This document shows, piece after piece, positions 15,894 to 23,376 of a stretch of 36,994 bases of DNA (positions within the stretch are counted from its first letter, which is position 1; every line of letters begins with the position of its first letter). Below the pieces are notes generated by a model. The model searched no databases, was not told the origin of the DNA, and saw nothing but the letters and a program-made list of their open reading frames with translations. This DNA comes from an uncultured Candidatus Saccharibacteria bacterium. Lineage in GTDB: Bacteria > Patescibacteria > Saccharimonadia > Saccharimonadales > UBA1547. The stretch spans positions 1 to 36,994 of the forward strand of contig CAMLKA010000006.1 in NCBI GenBank assembly GCA_946480535.1, given 5' to 3'. The translations under genes were made by a program, and so were the position numbers.

Positions 15894-16664
15894 TTAATCG
15901 TAATAGCTTGGATAATTTTTCCACCAGCGGTCTTTTTCTGGAACTGTAACTACCCTAGACCATGGATCTTTGTCTTCTTCACTATATTTGTGTGGATGAT
16001 CAACTAACTCAAACAAATGATATTTCTTGCCACAGATTTTATAATGTTTGGTTCGCACCTTATATCCCATGAGATGAGCCGCAGTAAAACACAGCTCTCC
16101 ATCATAAAAAAATATCGCGCCTTCACTTAAATAATGAATATCTTTCTGAAAACCCTTAACCGGATATCTTACTCCACTAACCATCATTTCGGTGTACTCT
16201 GGGGGATCAAGAACCCAAAGCGTTGAGAATCCATGCGCTGCGTGCTCAGCCATTCGAGTAGCAATCACTTCCCACGATAATGGGGATATTTGAATTTCTA
16301 TTGCCACCTTTCGTTTGGTGCCAATAATCGCCACATCAGCAATCGTTGAACCAAGCCGATGTTCAATTTCTACCCCTTTGATATATGGATGCATTTCTTT
16401 TAAAGCTAAAGCGTCTCTATAAATCTGAGTCTTTAACTCTAAATGCACGACCCCTTCACCACCTCCACCGTATTTAGCAACCCCCACACAGTCACTACTA
16501 CATTCAAACCCTGCTTTATGAGCGAAATGGGCTGAAACCCTCATACCGTGTCTATACACCATAGGCGCGGAACAAAATCGGCAGCAGAACGGACCACTAC
16601 CCCTGTCCACGTTGTTAGCTATCACCATTTGTTTTTGTTCAGCACCTGCTAACGCAGTCATCAT
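15894..16664 (-). CDS. CoiA-like nuclease
   Basis: 256 residues. N-terminal zinc-ribbon-like part (PFCCRFCSAPMVYRHGMRVSAHFAHKAG) followed by a nuclease core: HLELKTQIYRDAL, IADVAIIGTKRKVAIEIQIS (the D...ExQ metal-binding motif of CoiA), then RMAEHAAHGFSTLWVLDPP. This is the domain order of competence protein CoiA, a putative PD-(D/E)xK nuclease of transformation. In a phage it may act in recombination or repair of incoming or replicating DNA. ATG start at 16664, just upstream of the iteron region. Its base composition is more AT-rich than the late genes. Confidence 0.8.
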   Translation of the reverse strand: MMTALAGAEQKQMVIANNVDRGSGPFCCRFCSAPMVYRHGMRVSAHFAHKAGFECSSDCVGVAKYGGGGEGVVHLELKTQIYRDALALKEMHPYIKGVEIEHRLGSTIADVAIIGTKRKVAIEIQISPLSWEVIATRMAEHAAHGFSTLWVLDPPEYTEMMVSGVRYPVKGFQKDIHYLSEGAIFFYDGELCFTAAHLMGYKVRTKHYKICGKKYHLFELVDHPHKYSEEDKDPWSRVVTVPEKDRWWKNYPSYYD

Positions 16665-16718
16665 TTTCTGTCACCATTTATGGTTATGGGGAGTTTTAAA
16701 GCTCTTTTTAACTGGGTT

Positions 16719-16981
16719 ACCCCTGTCCGGACAGGGGTGTGGACAAGGGTAAAAAAAGCCTGTAACCGTTGGGAGAGTAGCATGGACAGGGGTGGACAGG
16801 TGGACAGGGGTATTTTCATCTCCGTATATATATTTTTTTCTCTCTTTTAGTTCTCTTTATTATTTTAAAATATATTTACTAATAATATTAAAATACCCTT
16901 GTCCACTATTGTCCACTTAGAGTACCAATGTGTTTACCCCTGTCCATACCCCTGTCCATACCCCTGTCCATACCCCTGTCC
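16719..16981. repeat. Iteron array with AT-rich core: candidate replication origin
   Basis: The 10-mer GGACAGGGGT occurs many times on both strands. A perfect 20-base palindrome spans 16719-16738, a one-mismatch copy 16741-16750, and plus-strand copies lie at 16784-16793 and 16802-16811 with a shortened copy at 16794-16801. Four minus-strand copies (ACCCCTGTCC) sit at 16936, 16948, 16960 and 16972 with a strict 12-base period, plus a variant at 16895-16904. Between the sets lies an extremely AT-rich core (16812-16894) that would melt easily. Both sets point towards the core, adjacent to the superfamily 3 helicase gene. This is the architecture of an iteron-type origin. It may also regulate the CoiA-like gene. 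This accounts for most of the 320 bases without a gene here. Confidence 0.72.
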
Positions 16982-16984
16982 AAA

Positions 16985-18418
16985 TTATTTATGATCGTTA
17001 CTCAAGATTAAATTATGGGTAGTCGTAGGATTAAATTTTAAGCCTTCAAACCTGGCGAAGAGCCTCTTACCTTCTTTATCTCGCGGCCTAATAGGCTTGA
17101 AGCCTTTGTTCTTAAGCCATTCATTGAAACGCCTGTTGAAGTGCACATCTCTTTTCGAGCTATATACGAGGTTGGTTATATCGTCGGGGGTAACAAACGA
17201 GTCTTTTTGCTCGGTGAAATACATCCTGAAAAAATTACCTAAGTCTGGGTTTCTTTCCTCAAGATCATCACTAAGCATCAATCTACCTTCAGGATCGACT
17301 TCAATTTCACCATTATCTGGACAGAGTTCTTGGTAGGCTAACTTGCATTTATACAATTCGAAGGGGAGTTCTTCGAACAGCTCGTTGTCGTAATTGGAGC
17401 GACGCTTTCCGACTGGTTTTCTAACACTTACAATGATAGGACGCCTGAGTTCCGCCTCTGTTCCGTCTTGAATAGGAAGATAGTTAGAGGCCACCATGAC
17501 CTTTCCCTTGTTCATCATCATGTACGGTTCTCCACCTTTGGGATCGACGTTAAGAGGATCACCACCGGTAAGAGATTTGATAACACTGGAATCTAATCTG
17601 GTATTTTTTCGCGCATCACTAATACCAATGAACCTCTTGTTCTTATATCCCCAAGCCCAATGTTTATTATTTTCACTTGGGAAGTCATTCTGGACGACAC
17701 TCAACTGGCCAAATACTTTGTGTAAAGCACGCATAACTGACCCCTTACCATCGCCTCCTCCACCTTGGAGCCATAAAAGTTGTTGGGTATAGGCGTCCTC
17801 TTCAAAAAGAGACCAAATCCACGCACGCATTTGTTTCACGTTAGAATCGCAGCGACTATAAAACTCATCAAAGAGAGGAGTCATTTCATTGATAGGGTCA
17901 GGGCATAAAGGCCACGGTATTCGTCGTAAACACGGTTGCAGGTCCTCGTGCTCTCGAATCATCATAGGTCGAGGTTTCGGGTGAACTAGATCGAGCCAAT
18001 AATCAGCAGCTGCACCAGCCTGTCGTGAGGTAAGAGCAAAACTTTTTTTAACAGGAATTAAACTAAGCGTATATTCGAGGATTTTCTGACGTACCTTGGT
18101 GAGGCTATTGAGAAGTTCGCACTCGCCTAAAGGGGTAATGATATAAGGTTGCTTAATCCCACGTGCTTCTTCAAAAACGCCCAGATGAAACGGAGCGGGA
18201 CCATATTCAGCGTCAGCACGATTCTCTATTGAGTCGTAGATATGTTTATAAAGAGCGGCTTGAGGGATTTTCTCGCGAAGGGTTTTGATCTCTTTTTCAA
18301 GATCACTGTTTTGTTCCCTGAGTTCTTTTATTTGCTCAAGTAACTTGGCTTCCTTCTCCTTGCCTTTTTTCTTTAAATCAGCCTCAGAATCATTGACAAC
18401 TCGCAACAAATCAGACAT
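16985..18418 (-). CDS. Superfamily 3 (D5/P4-type) replicative helicase
   Basis: 477 residues from the ATG at 18418, which has GAGG six bases upstream; two earlier ATGs lack a site. N-terminal third is a strong coiled coil (EADLKKKGKEKEAKLLEQIK...). Helicase core: Walker A WLQGGGGDGKGSVMRAL, Walker B NKRFIGISDARKN, SLTGGDPLNVDPKG, and motif C GKVMVASNYLP with sensor Asn. Such D5/P4-type helicases usually carry an AEP primase N-terminal domain; here it is replaced by the coiled coil, so priming must come from elsewhere. Its stop codon is four bases from the iterons. Likely the initiator and helicase for phage replication, loading at the adjacent repeats. Confidence 0.85.
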   Translation of the reverse strand: MSDLLRVVNDSEADLKKKGKEKEAKLLEQIKELREQNSDLEKEIKTLREKIPQAALYKHIYDSIENRADAEYGPAPFHLGVFEEARGIKQPYIITPLGECELLNSLTKVRQKILEYTLSLIPVKKSFALTSRQAGAAADYWLDLVHPKPRPMMIREHEDLQPCLRRIPWPLCPDPINEMTPLFDEFYSRCDSNVKQMRAWIWSLFEEDAYTQQLLWLQGGGGDGKGSVMRALHKVFGQLSVVQNDFPSENNKHWAWGYKNKRFIGISDARKNTRLDSSVIKSLTGGDPLNVDPKGGEPYMMMNKGKVMVASNYLPIQDGTEAELRRPIIVSVRKPVGKRRSNYDNELFEELPFELYKCKLAYQELCPDNGEIEVDPEGRLMLSDDLEERNPDLGNFFRMYFTEQKDSFVTPDDITNLVYSSKRDVHFNRRFNEWLKNKGFKPIRPRDKEGKRLFARFEGLKFNPTTTHNLILSNDHK

Positions 18419-18459
18419 AAACATCCTCATATGTAATGGTCGCGCCCAGCGACAACCTA

Positions 18460-18490
18460 AAAGGCATTCCCTACCACGGAGTGCCTTTTT
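18460..18490 (+). terminator. Strong hairpin with U-tract upstream of the helicase gene
   Basis: An 11-bp stem (arms 18460-18470 and 18478-18488, one G-U pair) with a 7-nt loop followed by five Ts on the plus strand, then an AT-rich run. On the minus strand the T-tract is shorter (four Ts), so it may also attenuate the helicase leader. It would stop antisense transcription before it reaches the plus-strand recombination operon. Confidence 0.55.
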
Positions 18491-18494
18491 ATTT

Positions 18495-18777
18495 TCTGCT
18501 ATATGTCAGCCACCTAAATATAGCGTCAACACAACAAGAGCCACACTACCGCAGCGTATTTTCTAGTATTTTTACGGCTAAATCTTAAGACCATATTCTT
18601 ACCCTTAAATTCACACCATGACAAGTCGGGGTTTTAGGCGTAGGTATAGCAACGCCCTTTCGTTTGTTTATAGTTATCACTGCCGCCAAGCATTATGATA
18701 ACTTTTACTCTTATTTGTTTACTCGATTCTTGTTTTTGAGTAAATTGTATTCCTAAATAATATTTCGGAGTTACCCC
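18495..18777. promoter_or_regulatory. Divergent control region with two inverted repeats
   Basis: Lies between the helicase (minus) and the small DNA-binding protein (plus). Two inverted repeats are visible: AGTTATCA at 18672-18679 with TGATAACT at 18696-18703, and TTTACTC at 18718-18724 with GAGTAAA at 18738-18744, with another direct TTTACTC at 18704-18710. These look like repressor operators. A plausible plus promoter has TTGAGT at 18737 and TAATAT 16 bases on. A plausible minus promoter near 18530 has TTGACG. CGGAG seven bases before the ATG is the ribosome site. Promoter assignments are tentative. Confidence 0.45.
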
Positions 18778-18966
18778 ATGGGAAGACCACGTTTATACAA
18801 TGATAAGCTTTCTTTTAATCTCGTTGCAAAATTAACCGCAGCTGATGGCAAACGTTGGAAGCGGGTGTGGAAAGATAAAGATTACGACAATGGTAGTGCG
18901 ATGCTGCGCGATCTCATTCTTGCATACATCGAAAAGCACGAGAAGAAACAGGTGAAAAAAGCGTGA
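18778..18966 (+). CDS. Small basic DNA-binding protein, ribbon-helix-helix candidate
   Basis: 62 residues: an RP-rich N-terminus (MGRPRLYNDK), a strand LSFNLVAKLT, then two helices ending SAMLRDLILAYIEKHEKKQ. This is the strand-helix-helix outline of Arc/MetJ-type regulators. First gene of the plus-strand recombination operon, immediately downstream of two inverted repeats it could bind. Overlaps the next gene by four bases (GTGA). Autoregulation is inferred. Confidence 0.55.
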   Translation: MGRPRLYNDKLSFNLVAKLTAADGKRWKRVWKDKDYDNGSAMLRDLILAYIEKHEKKQVKKA

Positions 18967-19772
18967 TTCTCTACGACTTCCCGATGGAGCAGTATCTTAC
19001 TCACCCGGCAATTGGTAGCTCACAGCTTAAGCACATGCTGCTTACTCCAGCTGATTATAAGGCTGCCCTTGAGCGCCGAAGCAGTGAAACAAAAGCCACC
19101 GTCCTTGGTACGGCTGTGCACACTGCAGTCTTAGAGCCTGATAGTTTTTACGAGCGCTACGCACTGCAACCTGAAGACTGGGGTCCACGAAATTCCGGTG
19201 AGGGAAAAAAACGCTGGGATGCTTTCAAGGACGAAAATTCCGATAAACTAGTTGTCGGCTATGAAGATGCTTGTTATCTCAGACGAGTGCAAGAGGCCAC
19301 GAAAAACCATAGTGGTTTACGGGAGTATCTTGCAGGCGGGCGCAGTGAGGTAACGGGATTTAGTCGCTATAACGATCTTATCGAACTGAAGGCTCGTGCC
19401 GATTTACTCTCTCAAGGGATGCTCTGGGATGTCAAAACAACCTCTGAAAGTATTGACGACGAGAATATCGCTCGAATCGTATTTGCTAGCCGCTACCATT
19501 TCCAAATTGCCCACCACCTCCGGGTTTTCAACGACAACGGCTTCGAGTTATCGGGGGCTGGGTGGATCTTTATCTCAACGAAAACGCCAGCGGTCCACAT
19601 TCGGATGGTTCAGGCGATTCCTGACCTCCTAACCTGGGCGCGACGTGATCACGACTTCGCTTTAGAAAAACTCGATATCTGTATGCAGTGCGACAGCTGG
19701 CCCGGCTACCATGAGAGTGTGCAAGATATGATCATCCCTGACTGGGCACGGAGACGCTATGAAAACCTCTGA
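18963..19772 (+). CDS. RecE-like exonuclease (PD-(D/E)xK)
   Basis: 269 residues from GTG, four-base overlap with the upstream stop, AGGTG eight bases upstream. N-terminal YLTHPAIGSSQLKHMLLTPADYKAALERR and KATVLGTAVHTAVLEPDSFYERY are typical of the RecE/exonuclease VIII family. Catalytic motifs: IELKARADLLSQGMLWDVKTT (Asp...Asp-x-Lys) followed by a helix SRYHFQIAHHLRVF with the QxxY-like Gln. It resects 5' ends to expose 3' single strands for annealing. The ERF gene follows with 14 bases of overlap, forming an exonuclease-annealase pair like RecE/RecT or lambda Exo/Beta. Confidence 0.85.
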   Translation: MILYDFPMEQYLTHPAIGSSQLKHMLLTPADYKAALERRSSETKATVLGTAVHTAVLEPDSFYERYALQPEDWGPRNSGEGKKRWDAFKDENSDKLVVGYEDACYLRRVQEATKNHSGLREYLAGGRSEVTGFSRYNDLIELKARADLLSQGMLWDVKTTSESIDDENIARIVFASRYHFQIAHHLRVFNDNGFELSGAGWIFISTKTPAVHIRMVQAIPDLLTWARRDHDFALEKLDICMQCDSWPGYHESVQDMIIPDWARRRYENL

Positions 19773-20361
19773 TTCCCTCGACCTCTTGGCAACCGCTCTC
19801 TCAGCTGCACAAGCAGAAATCTCTCCAGCTGAGAAGGATAGCCTCAACCCCCACTTTAAAAACAAGTACGCTGATTTAACGAGCGTATGGGCAGCCTGTC
19901 GCGAACCCCTGTCAAAGCATGGGCTGAGCATCCTGCAGTCCCCCTCGTTTGCTGAGGGTCGGATGGTACTCACCACCAGGTTGATGCATAAATCGGGGCA
20001 ATGGATTGAGGACGAGCTGTCAATAAAGCCAGCTCAAGATACGGCTCAGGCCATTGGTAGCTGCATCACCTATGCAAAGCGCTACGCCCTGTGTGCCATG
20101 GTAGGCGTGGTGGCTGATGAGGATGATGACGGGCATATGGCGTCACGGACACCCGCTCAGCAGCAGACCAAAACCCCTCCTCCTGCTAAGGGTACGGTGG
20201 TGTTTAACCGCACCAATGAGCGGATGGTGGCAGCGCTTAATAAGTGGCTCGACGATATCTCGTTACCAGTTGAGCTCCGTGATGAAGTCTATCGAACTCT
20301 CCACGGGAAACCGTTTACGAGGCCCGAGGTAGAAGCGCTTTTAGCTGCTGTTGAAGGGTAG
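19759..20361 (+). CDS. erf: ERF family single-strand annealing protein
   Basis: 200 residues. ERF core: DSLNPHFKNKYADLTSVWAACREPLSKHGLSILQ, MVLTTRLMHKSGQWIEDEL, AQAIGSCITYAKRYALCAMVGVVADEDDDG, a near-complete match to the P22 Erf-like family. The C-terminal part is a flexible linker (TPAQQQTKTPPPAKG) and a small helical domain. Overlaps the exonuclease by 14 bases and is translated with it. Promotes annealing of complementary ssDNA during phage recombination and possibly genome circularisation. Confidence 0.9.
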   Translation: MKTSDSLDLLATALSAAQAEISPAEKDSLNPHFKNKYADLTSVWAACREPLSKHGLSILQSPSFAEGRMVLTTRLMHKSGQWIEDELSIKPAQDTAQAIGSCITYAKRYALCAMVGVVADEDDDGHMASRTPAQQQTKTPPPAKGTVVFNRTNERMVAALNKWLDDISLPVELRDEVYRTLHGKPFTRPEVEALLAAVEG

Positions 20362-20434
20362 AAATTCGCTTAAGCACGCGGCCCCAATTAAATGAAACTC
20401 GAGCAAGGGGAAATAGCATCGACTTAAATCCTTA

Positions 20435-20452
20435 TGGTATGATCAGAGATCA
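20435..20452 (+). promoter_or_regulatory. Extended -10 promoter with palindromic operator
   Basis: TGG followed by TATGAT (20438-20443) is an extended -10 element; no good -35 is visible. A perfect inverted repeat TGATC-AGA-GATCA at 20440-20452 overlaps the -10 and start region, where a repressor would block initiation. It drives the Fis-type regulator starting at 20474. Confidence 0.5.
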
Positions 20453-20473
20453 TCTCTAACTAAAGGATTGGTA

Positions 20474-20716
20474 ATGCAAAAGCCTGAGTGGGTCCAGCAC
20501 ATTCCTCCGAGCACGCCGCTTCACGAAGTTGTCTACTGGCATATCTATAACGCTTTGGTAGCCAACAAGAGCAACCGCACCCAGACCGCACTGGCTTTAA
20601 AGATAAGCCTGACGATGTTGAGGGCTCGCCTCGACGAAATGGAAGCAGCTGGGATCGAGGTTCCCCCTGCTTTGTTGGGGTATTTTCCTTCGACTAAACC
20701 CCGTCGTCGTCTTTAA
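20474..20716 (+). CDS. Fis-type helix-turn-helix regulator A
   Basis: 80 residues. The core NRTQTALALKISLTMLRARLDEMEAAGIEVP matches the C-terminal helix-turn-helix of Fis/NtrC-type activators, preceded by a helix (LHEVVYWHIYNALVANK) that would dimerise. I use the ATG at 20474 with AGGA six bases upstream. It has its own promoter and overlapping palindrome. A second protein of the same type lies at 23056. Probably controls accessory or late genes; target unknown. Confidence 0.72.
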   Translation: MQKPEWVQHIPPSTPLHEVVYWHIYNALVANKSNRTQTALALKISLTMLRARLDEMEAAGIEVPPALLGYFPSTKPRRRL

Positions 20717-20867
20717 GCGCTTTAGTCATTTTCTCAGAGCGCTTTCTGTAGTCGCCCAGAAAAAACTTTATTGCTTCGGCCAGGGCAGTTGAGAGTTTGG
20801 TTTGATGTATTACCGTCGTCACCAGCAACAGACAAATAGTGGCTTCTAGGTATTTAATTGCTTCCAT
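20694..20867 (-). CDS. 57-residue protein with one N-terminal membrane segment
   Basis: Starts MEAIKYLEATICLLLVTTVIHQ, a hydrophobic helix, followed by a charged cytoplasmic-type tail (YRKRSEKMTKALKDDD). AGGA precedes the ATG by five bases. Its 3' end overlaps the 3' end of the Fis-type gene on the other strand by 23 bases, and it is divergent from the phosphatase. Could be a small membrane protein; no family recognised. The gap upstream (20868-20938) has near-palindromes around 20878-20894 and 20905-20920. Confidence 0.45.
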   Translation of the reverse strand: MEAIKYLEATICLLLVTTVIHQTKLSTALAEAIKFFLGDYRKRSEKMTKALKDDDGV

Positions 20868-20938
20868 AACATTCCTTCGACGGAATTTCGTCAACGGTAG
20901 TTATAACGATATTTCGTAAATTACAAGAGGAAATCGCG

Positions 20939-21811
20939 ATGATCTTGCTTGGTATCCTTGCAGTGGTGGCGTTGGGTGGATGTGTTGCGCCGGTAGTCCC
21001 TTCCTTTGAGGGTATTACTGACGAAAGCCCCTTTCGAGTTGGGATGGTGATCGTAGGGGACACCGGCACCGGGGAAGCTGAGCAGTACGAGGTGGCCAGG
21101 GGAATTGAGGCGTATTGCAAAGAGCATCGCTGTGACTTTGGGCTGCTCCTCGGGGACAACATCTACCCCAAGGGAATCAAAAGCCCTGATGATCAACAAA
21201 TGTGGGAAAAGTTTGAACTCCCCTACGACAAGCTCGACTTTAAATTCCACCCGGTCATTGGTAACCATGACGACCAGGGCAGCTGGAAGGCCCAGGTTGA
21301 CTATAAGAGCTCGCATTGGGATATGCCTAGCCGTTGGTATACCCTAGCAGCTGAAGACGATCTCTGGGAGGCTTTTGGCATCGATACGAGCTACTCAGCA
21401 TTCCAAAACCCTCGCTACCCCCAGCAGCGTGACTGGCTCAAAGTTTCTCTGGCTGAATCAGAAGCTCGCTGGAAGATAGTTTTCGCACACTACCCCATCT
21501 TCTCCTATGGCTTTCACGGTGATGACTCGGACCTTAAGCGCCTCTTAAAGCCGCAGCTCGAGGCCTATGATGTGGATTTCTACCTGTCAGGGCACGATCA
21601 TAACCGTCAGGCGTTTACCCGTGACGGCGTCTATTACGTCGTCTCAGGGGCCGGAGCTAAATCGTGGCCTCTGATGGCAAAGTGCGGGTGTGATTTTGCA
21701 GACAAAGCACTGGGCTTTGCTCATCTACTGCTCAGTGACGAGCAGGCCGTGCTGCGCTTTATGGATAGTTCCGGGAGGGTGCAGTTTGAGAAAGTGTTCA
21801 CTAAGAATTAG
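20939..21811 (+). CDS. Acid-phosphatase-like metallophosphatase lipoprotein
   Basis: 290 residues. Signal peptide with lipobox VALGGC (Cys15), so an exported lipid-anchored protein. All calcineurin-type metal motifs are present in order: VIVGDTGTG (D41), LLLGDNIY (D73, N74), HPVIGNHDDQ (N109, H110, D111), IVFAHYPIFSYG, and YLSGHDHNRQAF. The overall layout is that of tartrate-resistant/purple acid phosphatases, which release phosphate from organic esters. GAGG lies eight bases before the ATG. Converges with the collagen-like lipoprotein (11-base end overlap). As an accessory gene it could free phosphate at the host surface or alter surface phosphate groups; that role is inferred. Confidence 0.82.
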   Translation: MILLGILAVVALGGCVAPVVPSFEGITDESPFRVGMVIVGDTGTGEAEQYEVARGIEAYCKEHRCDFGLLLGDNIYPKGIKSPDDQQMWEKFELPYDKLDFKFHPVIGNHDDQGSWKAQVDYKSSHWDMPSRWYTLAAEDDLWEAFGIDTSYSAFQNPRYPQQRDWLKVSLAESEARWKIVFAHYPIFSYGFHGDDSDLKRLLKPQLEAYDVDFYLSGHDHNRQAFTRDGVYYVVSGAGAKSWPLMAKCGCDFADKALGFAHLLLSDEQAVLRFMDSSGRVQFEKVFTKN

Positions 21812-22610
21812 GGATCTTGCACACCGTATAATAAGGGTACTGCCAGAAGCTACTATAATGTGCGTTACTTGAACCGTTGGTATCGTAGTCGTTTTGAGTG
21901 ACGCGTTTTGAATTCAAGGTTTTAGGCACCGCGTTGAGCGTCATGTAGTGGACTAACCATGAAGTTGCGGACTCTTGTTCTGCCCTTACTATCAACTCAG
22001 TTTGATTAATAAGAATTGTGTTTGCTACCCGTAATTTTGCAAAAATACCCCGTAAATCAGCCTCAGTCATTTCCGTAAGGGTCGGAGCTCTGCTGCCTGA
22101 TGGGCAGGTGTTTTGATTTCTCGCAATATCCCATGGCTTAACAAACTGTCCAATAAACCATTTTTCGTTAGTGATTGGATCAAGCCATTCATTTGATGCA
22201 ACAGAAACTGCGTCTTGACCATCTTGACCATCTCGGCCATCACGACCAGCTACTCCCTGGGCACCAACACTCCCTTGAGGCCCTTGATCCCCTTTAGCAC
22301 CACGAAGGTCAATAGCGAGCCATTTATTCTCCCGGGCACAGTAATAGAAAGTTTTTTCATCAAGAACATATACCAGCTGTTTAAAATATTCCTCGCTACA
22401 GTCGCCAATTTCCGAGCTGGTCTCAACAAGCTCTGCGCCGTAGTATGCGTCTTCGGGATCGAAATCAACGCCCTTTTGGGTCGCAATTTTCTCATCACGA
22501 GCAGCCTGTTCGGCATCTTGGGCAGCTTGAACCTCAGCTGGCAATGTAGGAATTGCATCAGAGCCGCAACCGATAACTATTAGGGTGATGAGTAAAAGTA
22601 GGAATTTCAT
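21801..22610 (-). CDS. Lipoprotein with a short collagen-like stretch
   Basis: 269 residues. Signal peptide and lipobox MKFLLLLITLIVIGC (Cys15). Helical Ala/Gln segment to about residue 45, then a central Gly-X-Y run of about ten triplets (GAKGDQGPQGSVGAQG and GRDGRDGQDG) near residues 104-135. The C-terminal domain has WLDPITNEKWFIGQFVKPWD, a Cys pair and a final YTVCKIPN, resembling C-type-lectin/FISUMP-like modules on bacterial surface proteins. AAGGAGG before ATG. Probably displayed on the host outer membrane, perhaps blocking superinfection or changing adhesion. Function not established. Confidence 0.72.
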   Translation of the reverse strand: MKFLLLLITLIVIGCGSDAIPTLPAEVQAAQDAEQAARDEKIATQKGVDFDPEDAYYGAELVETSSEIGDCSEEYFKQLVYVLDEKTFYYCARENKWLAIDLRGAKGDQGPQGSVGAQGVAGRDGRDGQDGQDAVSVASNEWLDPITNEKWFIGQFVKPWDIARNQNTCPSGSRAPTLTEMTEADLRGIFAKLRVANTILINQTELIVRAEQESATSWLVHYMTLNAVPKTLNSKRVTQNDYDTNGSSNAHYSSFWQYPYYTVCKIPNS

Positions 22611-22694
22611 TGGTCCCTCCTTGATTTAAGACTCTTATCGGAGTTTAACCGGGGGACTTGAGGGAATTGCTGAATATGGTGCTATATCGGGAGG

Positions 22695-22928
22695 TTATTT
22701 ACGCTCTAACAGAACGTCGAGCTTGCCGTCCATGTGGCTTATATCACGCTCAATCGTGTTTAAACGCTGGCCCTGCTTGCCAAGCTCGACCCTGACATCT
22801 TGAATAGCAGCAGTGTTTGCGGTTGTAGCCGCGCGTAGAGACGCTAGCCAAAACGCTACCGACCCAAAAACAGCCAAAACCCCTAGTACAGGCCCTAACT
22901 GCTGAAACACGAGATTGATCGAATCCAT
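22695..22928 (-). CDS. Small membrane protein with coiled-coil tail
   Basis: 77 residues. N-terminal hydrophobic helix (LGPVLGVLAVFGSVAFWLASL) followed by a heptad-like coiled coil (VELGKQGQRLNTIERDISHMDGKLDVLLERK). The same plan is seen in the 94-residue protein at 27228, suggesting distant paralogues. GGAGGAGG precedes the ATG. Not recognisable as a known holin; may be a membrane-anchored accessory protein. Confidence 0.6.
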   Translation of the reverse strand: MDSINLVFQQLGPVLGVLAVFGSVAFWLASLRAATTANTAAIQDVRVELGKQGQRLNTIERDISHMDGKLDVLLERK

Positions 22929-22994
22929 AATTCCTCCTCCTTAGTTGTATCTCCGAATCGGCAAAAATTCAAGCTGGCATGAGGTTTCATGGAT

Positions 22995-23028
22995 TTACCC
23001 GTCAGTCTACCGGGTAACGTGGTAAAAT
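22995..23028 (+). promoter_or_regulatory. Promoter with 23-bp palindromic operator
   Basis: Inverted repeat TTACCCG (22995-23001) and CGGGTAA (23011-23017) separated by nine bases, just upstream of an extended -10, TGG followed by TAAAAT (23023-23028). Same extended -10 design as the promoter of the other Fis-type gene. It drives the regulator at 23056. Confidence 0.5.
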
Positions 23029-23055
23029 ACCCTACCGTAACATGAGGAGAGATCA

Positions 23056-23307
23056 ATGGATTGGGTGGAAAACGTGCCGGAAGGCACGACTCTCAAGAGC
23101 GTGATGATAAACTATCTCCTGCATGTATTACGCAAGCGAGAGGGCAATCAGACACATGCAGCTGCGGACTTAGGGATGAGCCCGAGGACACTTCGCTTCA
23201 AAATTCGACAGCTGAGGAAAGAGGGATACCCCGTCCCTGAGCCGAAGAGGGGGTTTCCCCGCGGAAAACCTCGTAAACGTCCGATTCATATCGTCTATAG
23301 TCGTTGA
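23056..23307 (+). CDS. Fis-type helix-turn-helix regulator B
   Basis: 83 residues. Helix LKSVMINYLLHVLRKREGN, then QTHAAADLGMSPRTLRFKIRQLRKEGYPVPE, a Fis/NtrC-type HTH clearly related in layout to the protein at 20474, and a very basic C-terminus (RGFPRGKPRKRP). GAGGAG before the ATG. Followed by a strong terminator at 23377. A second paralogue in one small genome suggests a two-step switch or activator and antagonist pair; that is inference. Confidence 0.72.
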   Translation: MDWVENVPEGTTLKSVMINYLLHVLRKREGNQTHAAADLGMSPRTLRFKIRQLRKEGYPVPEPKRGFPRGKPRKRPIHIVYSR

Positions 23308-23376
23308 CAGTAAAAAAAGAATTCGCTAATTTTTTTTACACTAGATTACATCTGGTGAATGATTGATGTTGGGAAG

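Noticed and set aside
16936..16981. CRISPR array
   Set aside because: Units are 10-12 bases with no unique spacers; better read as iterons.
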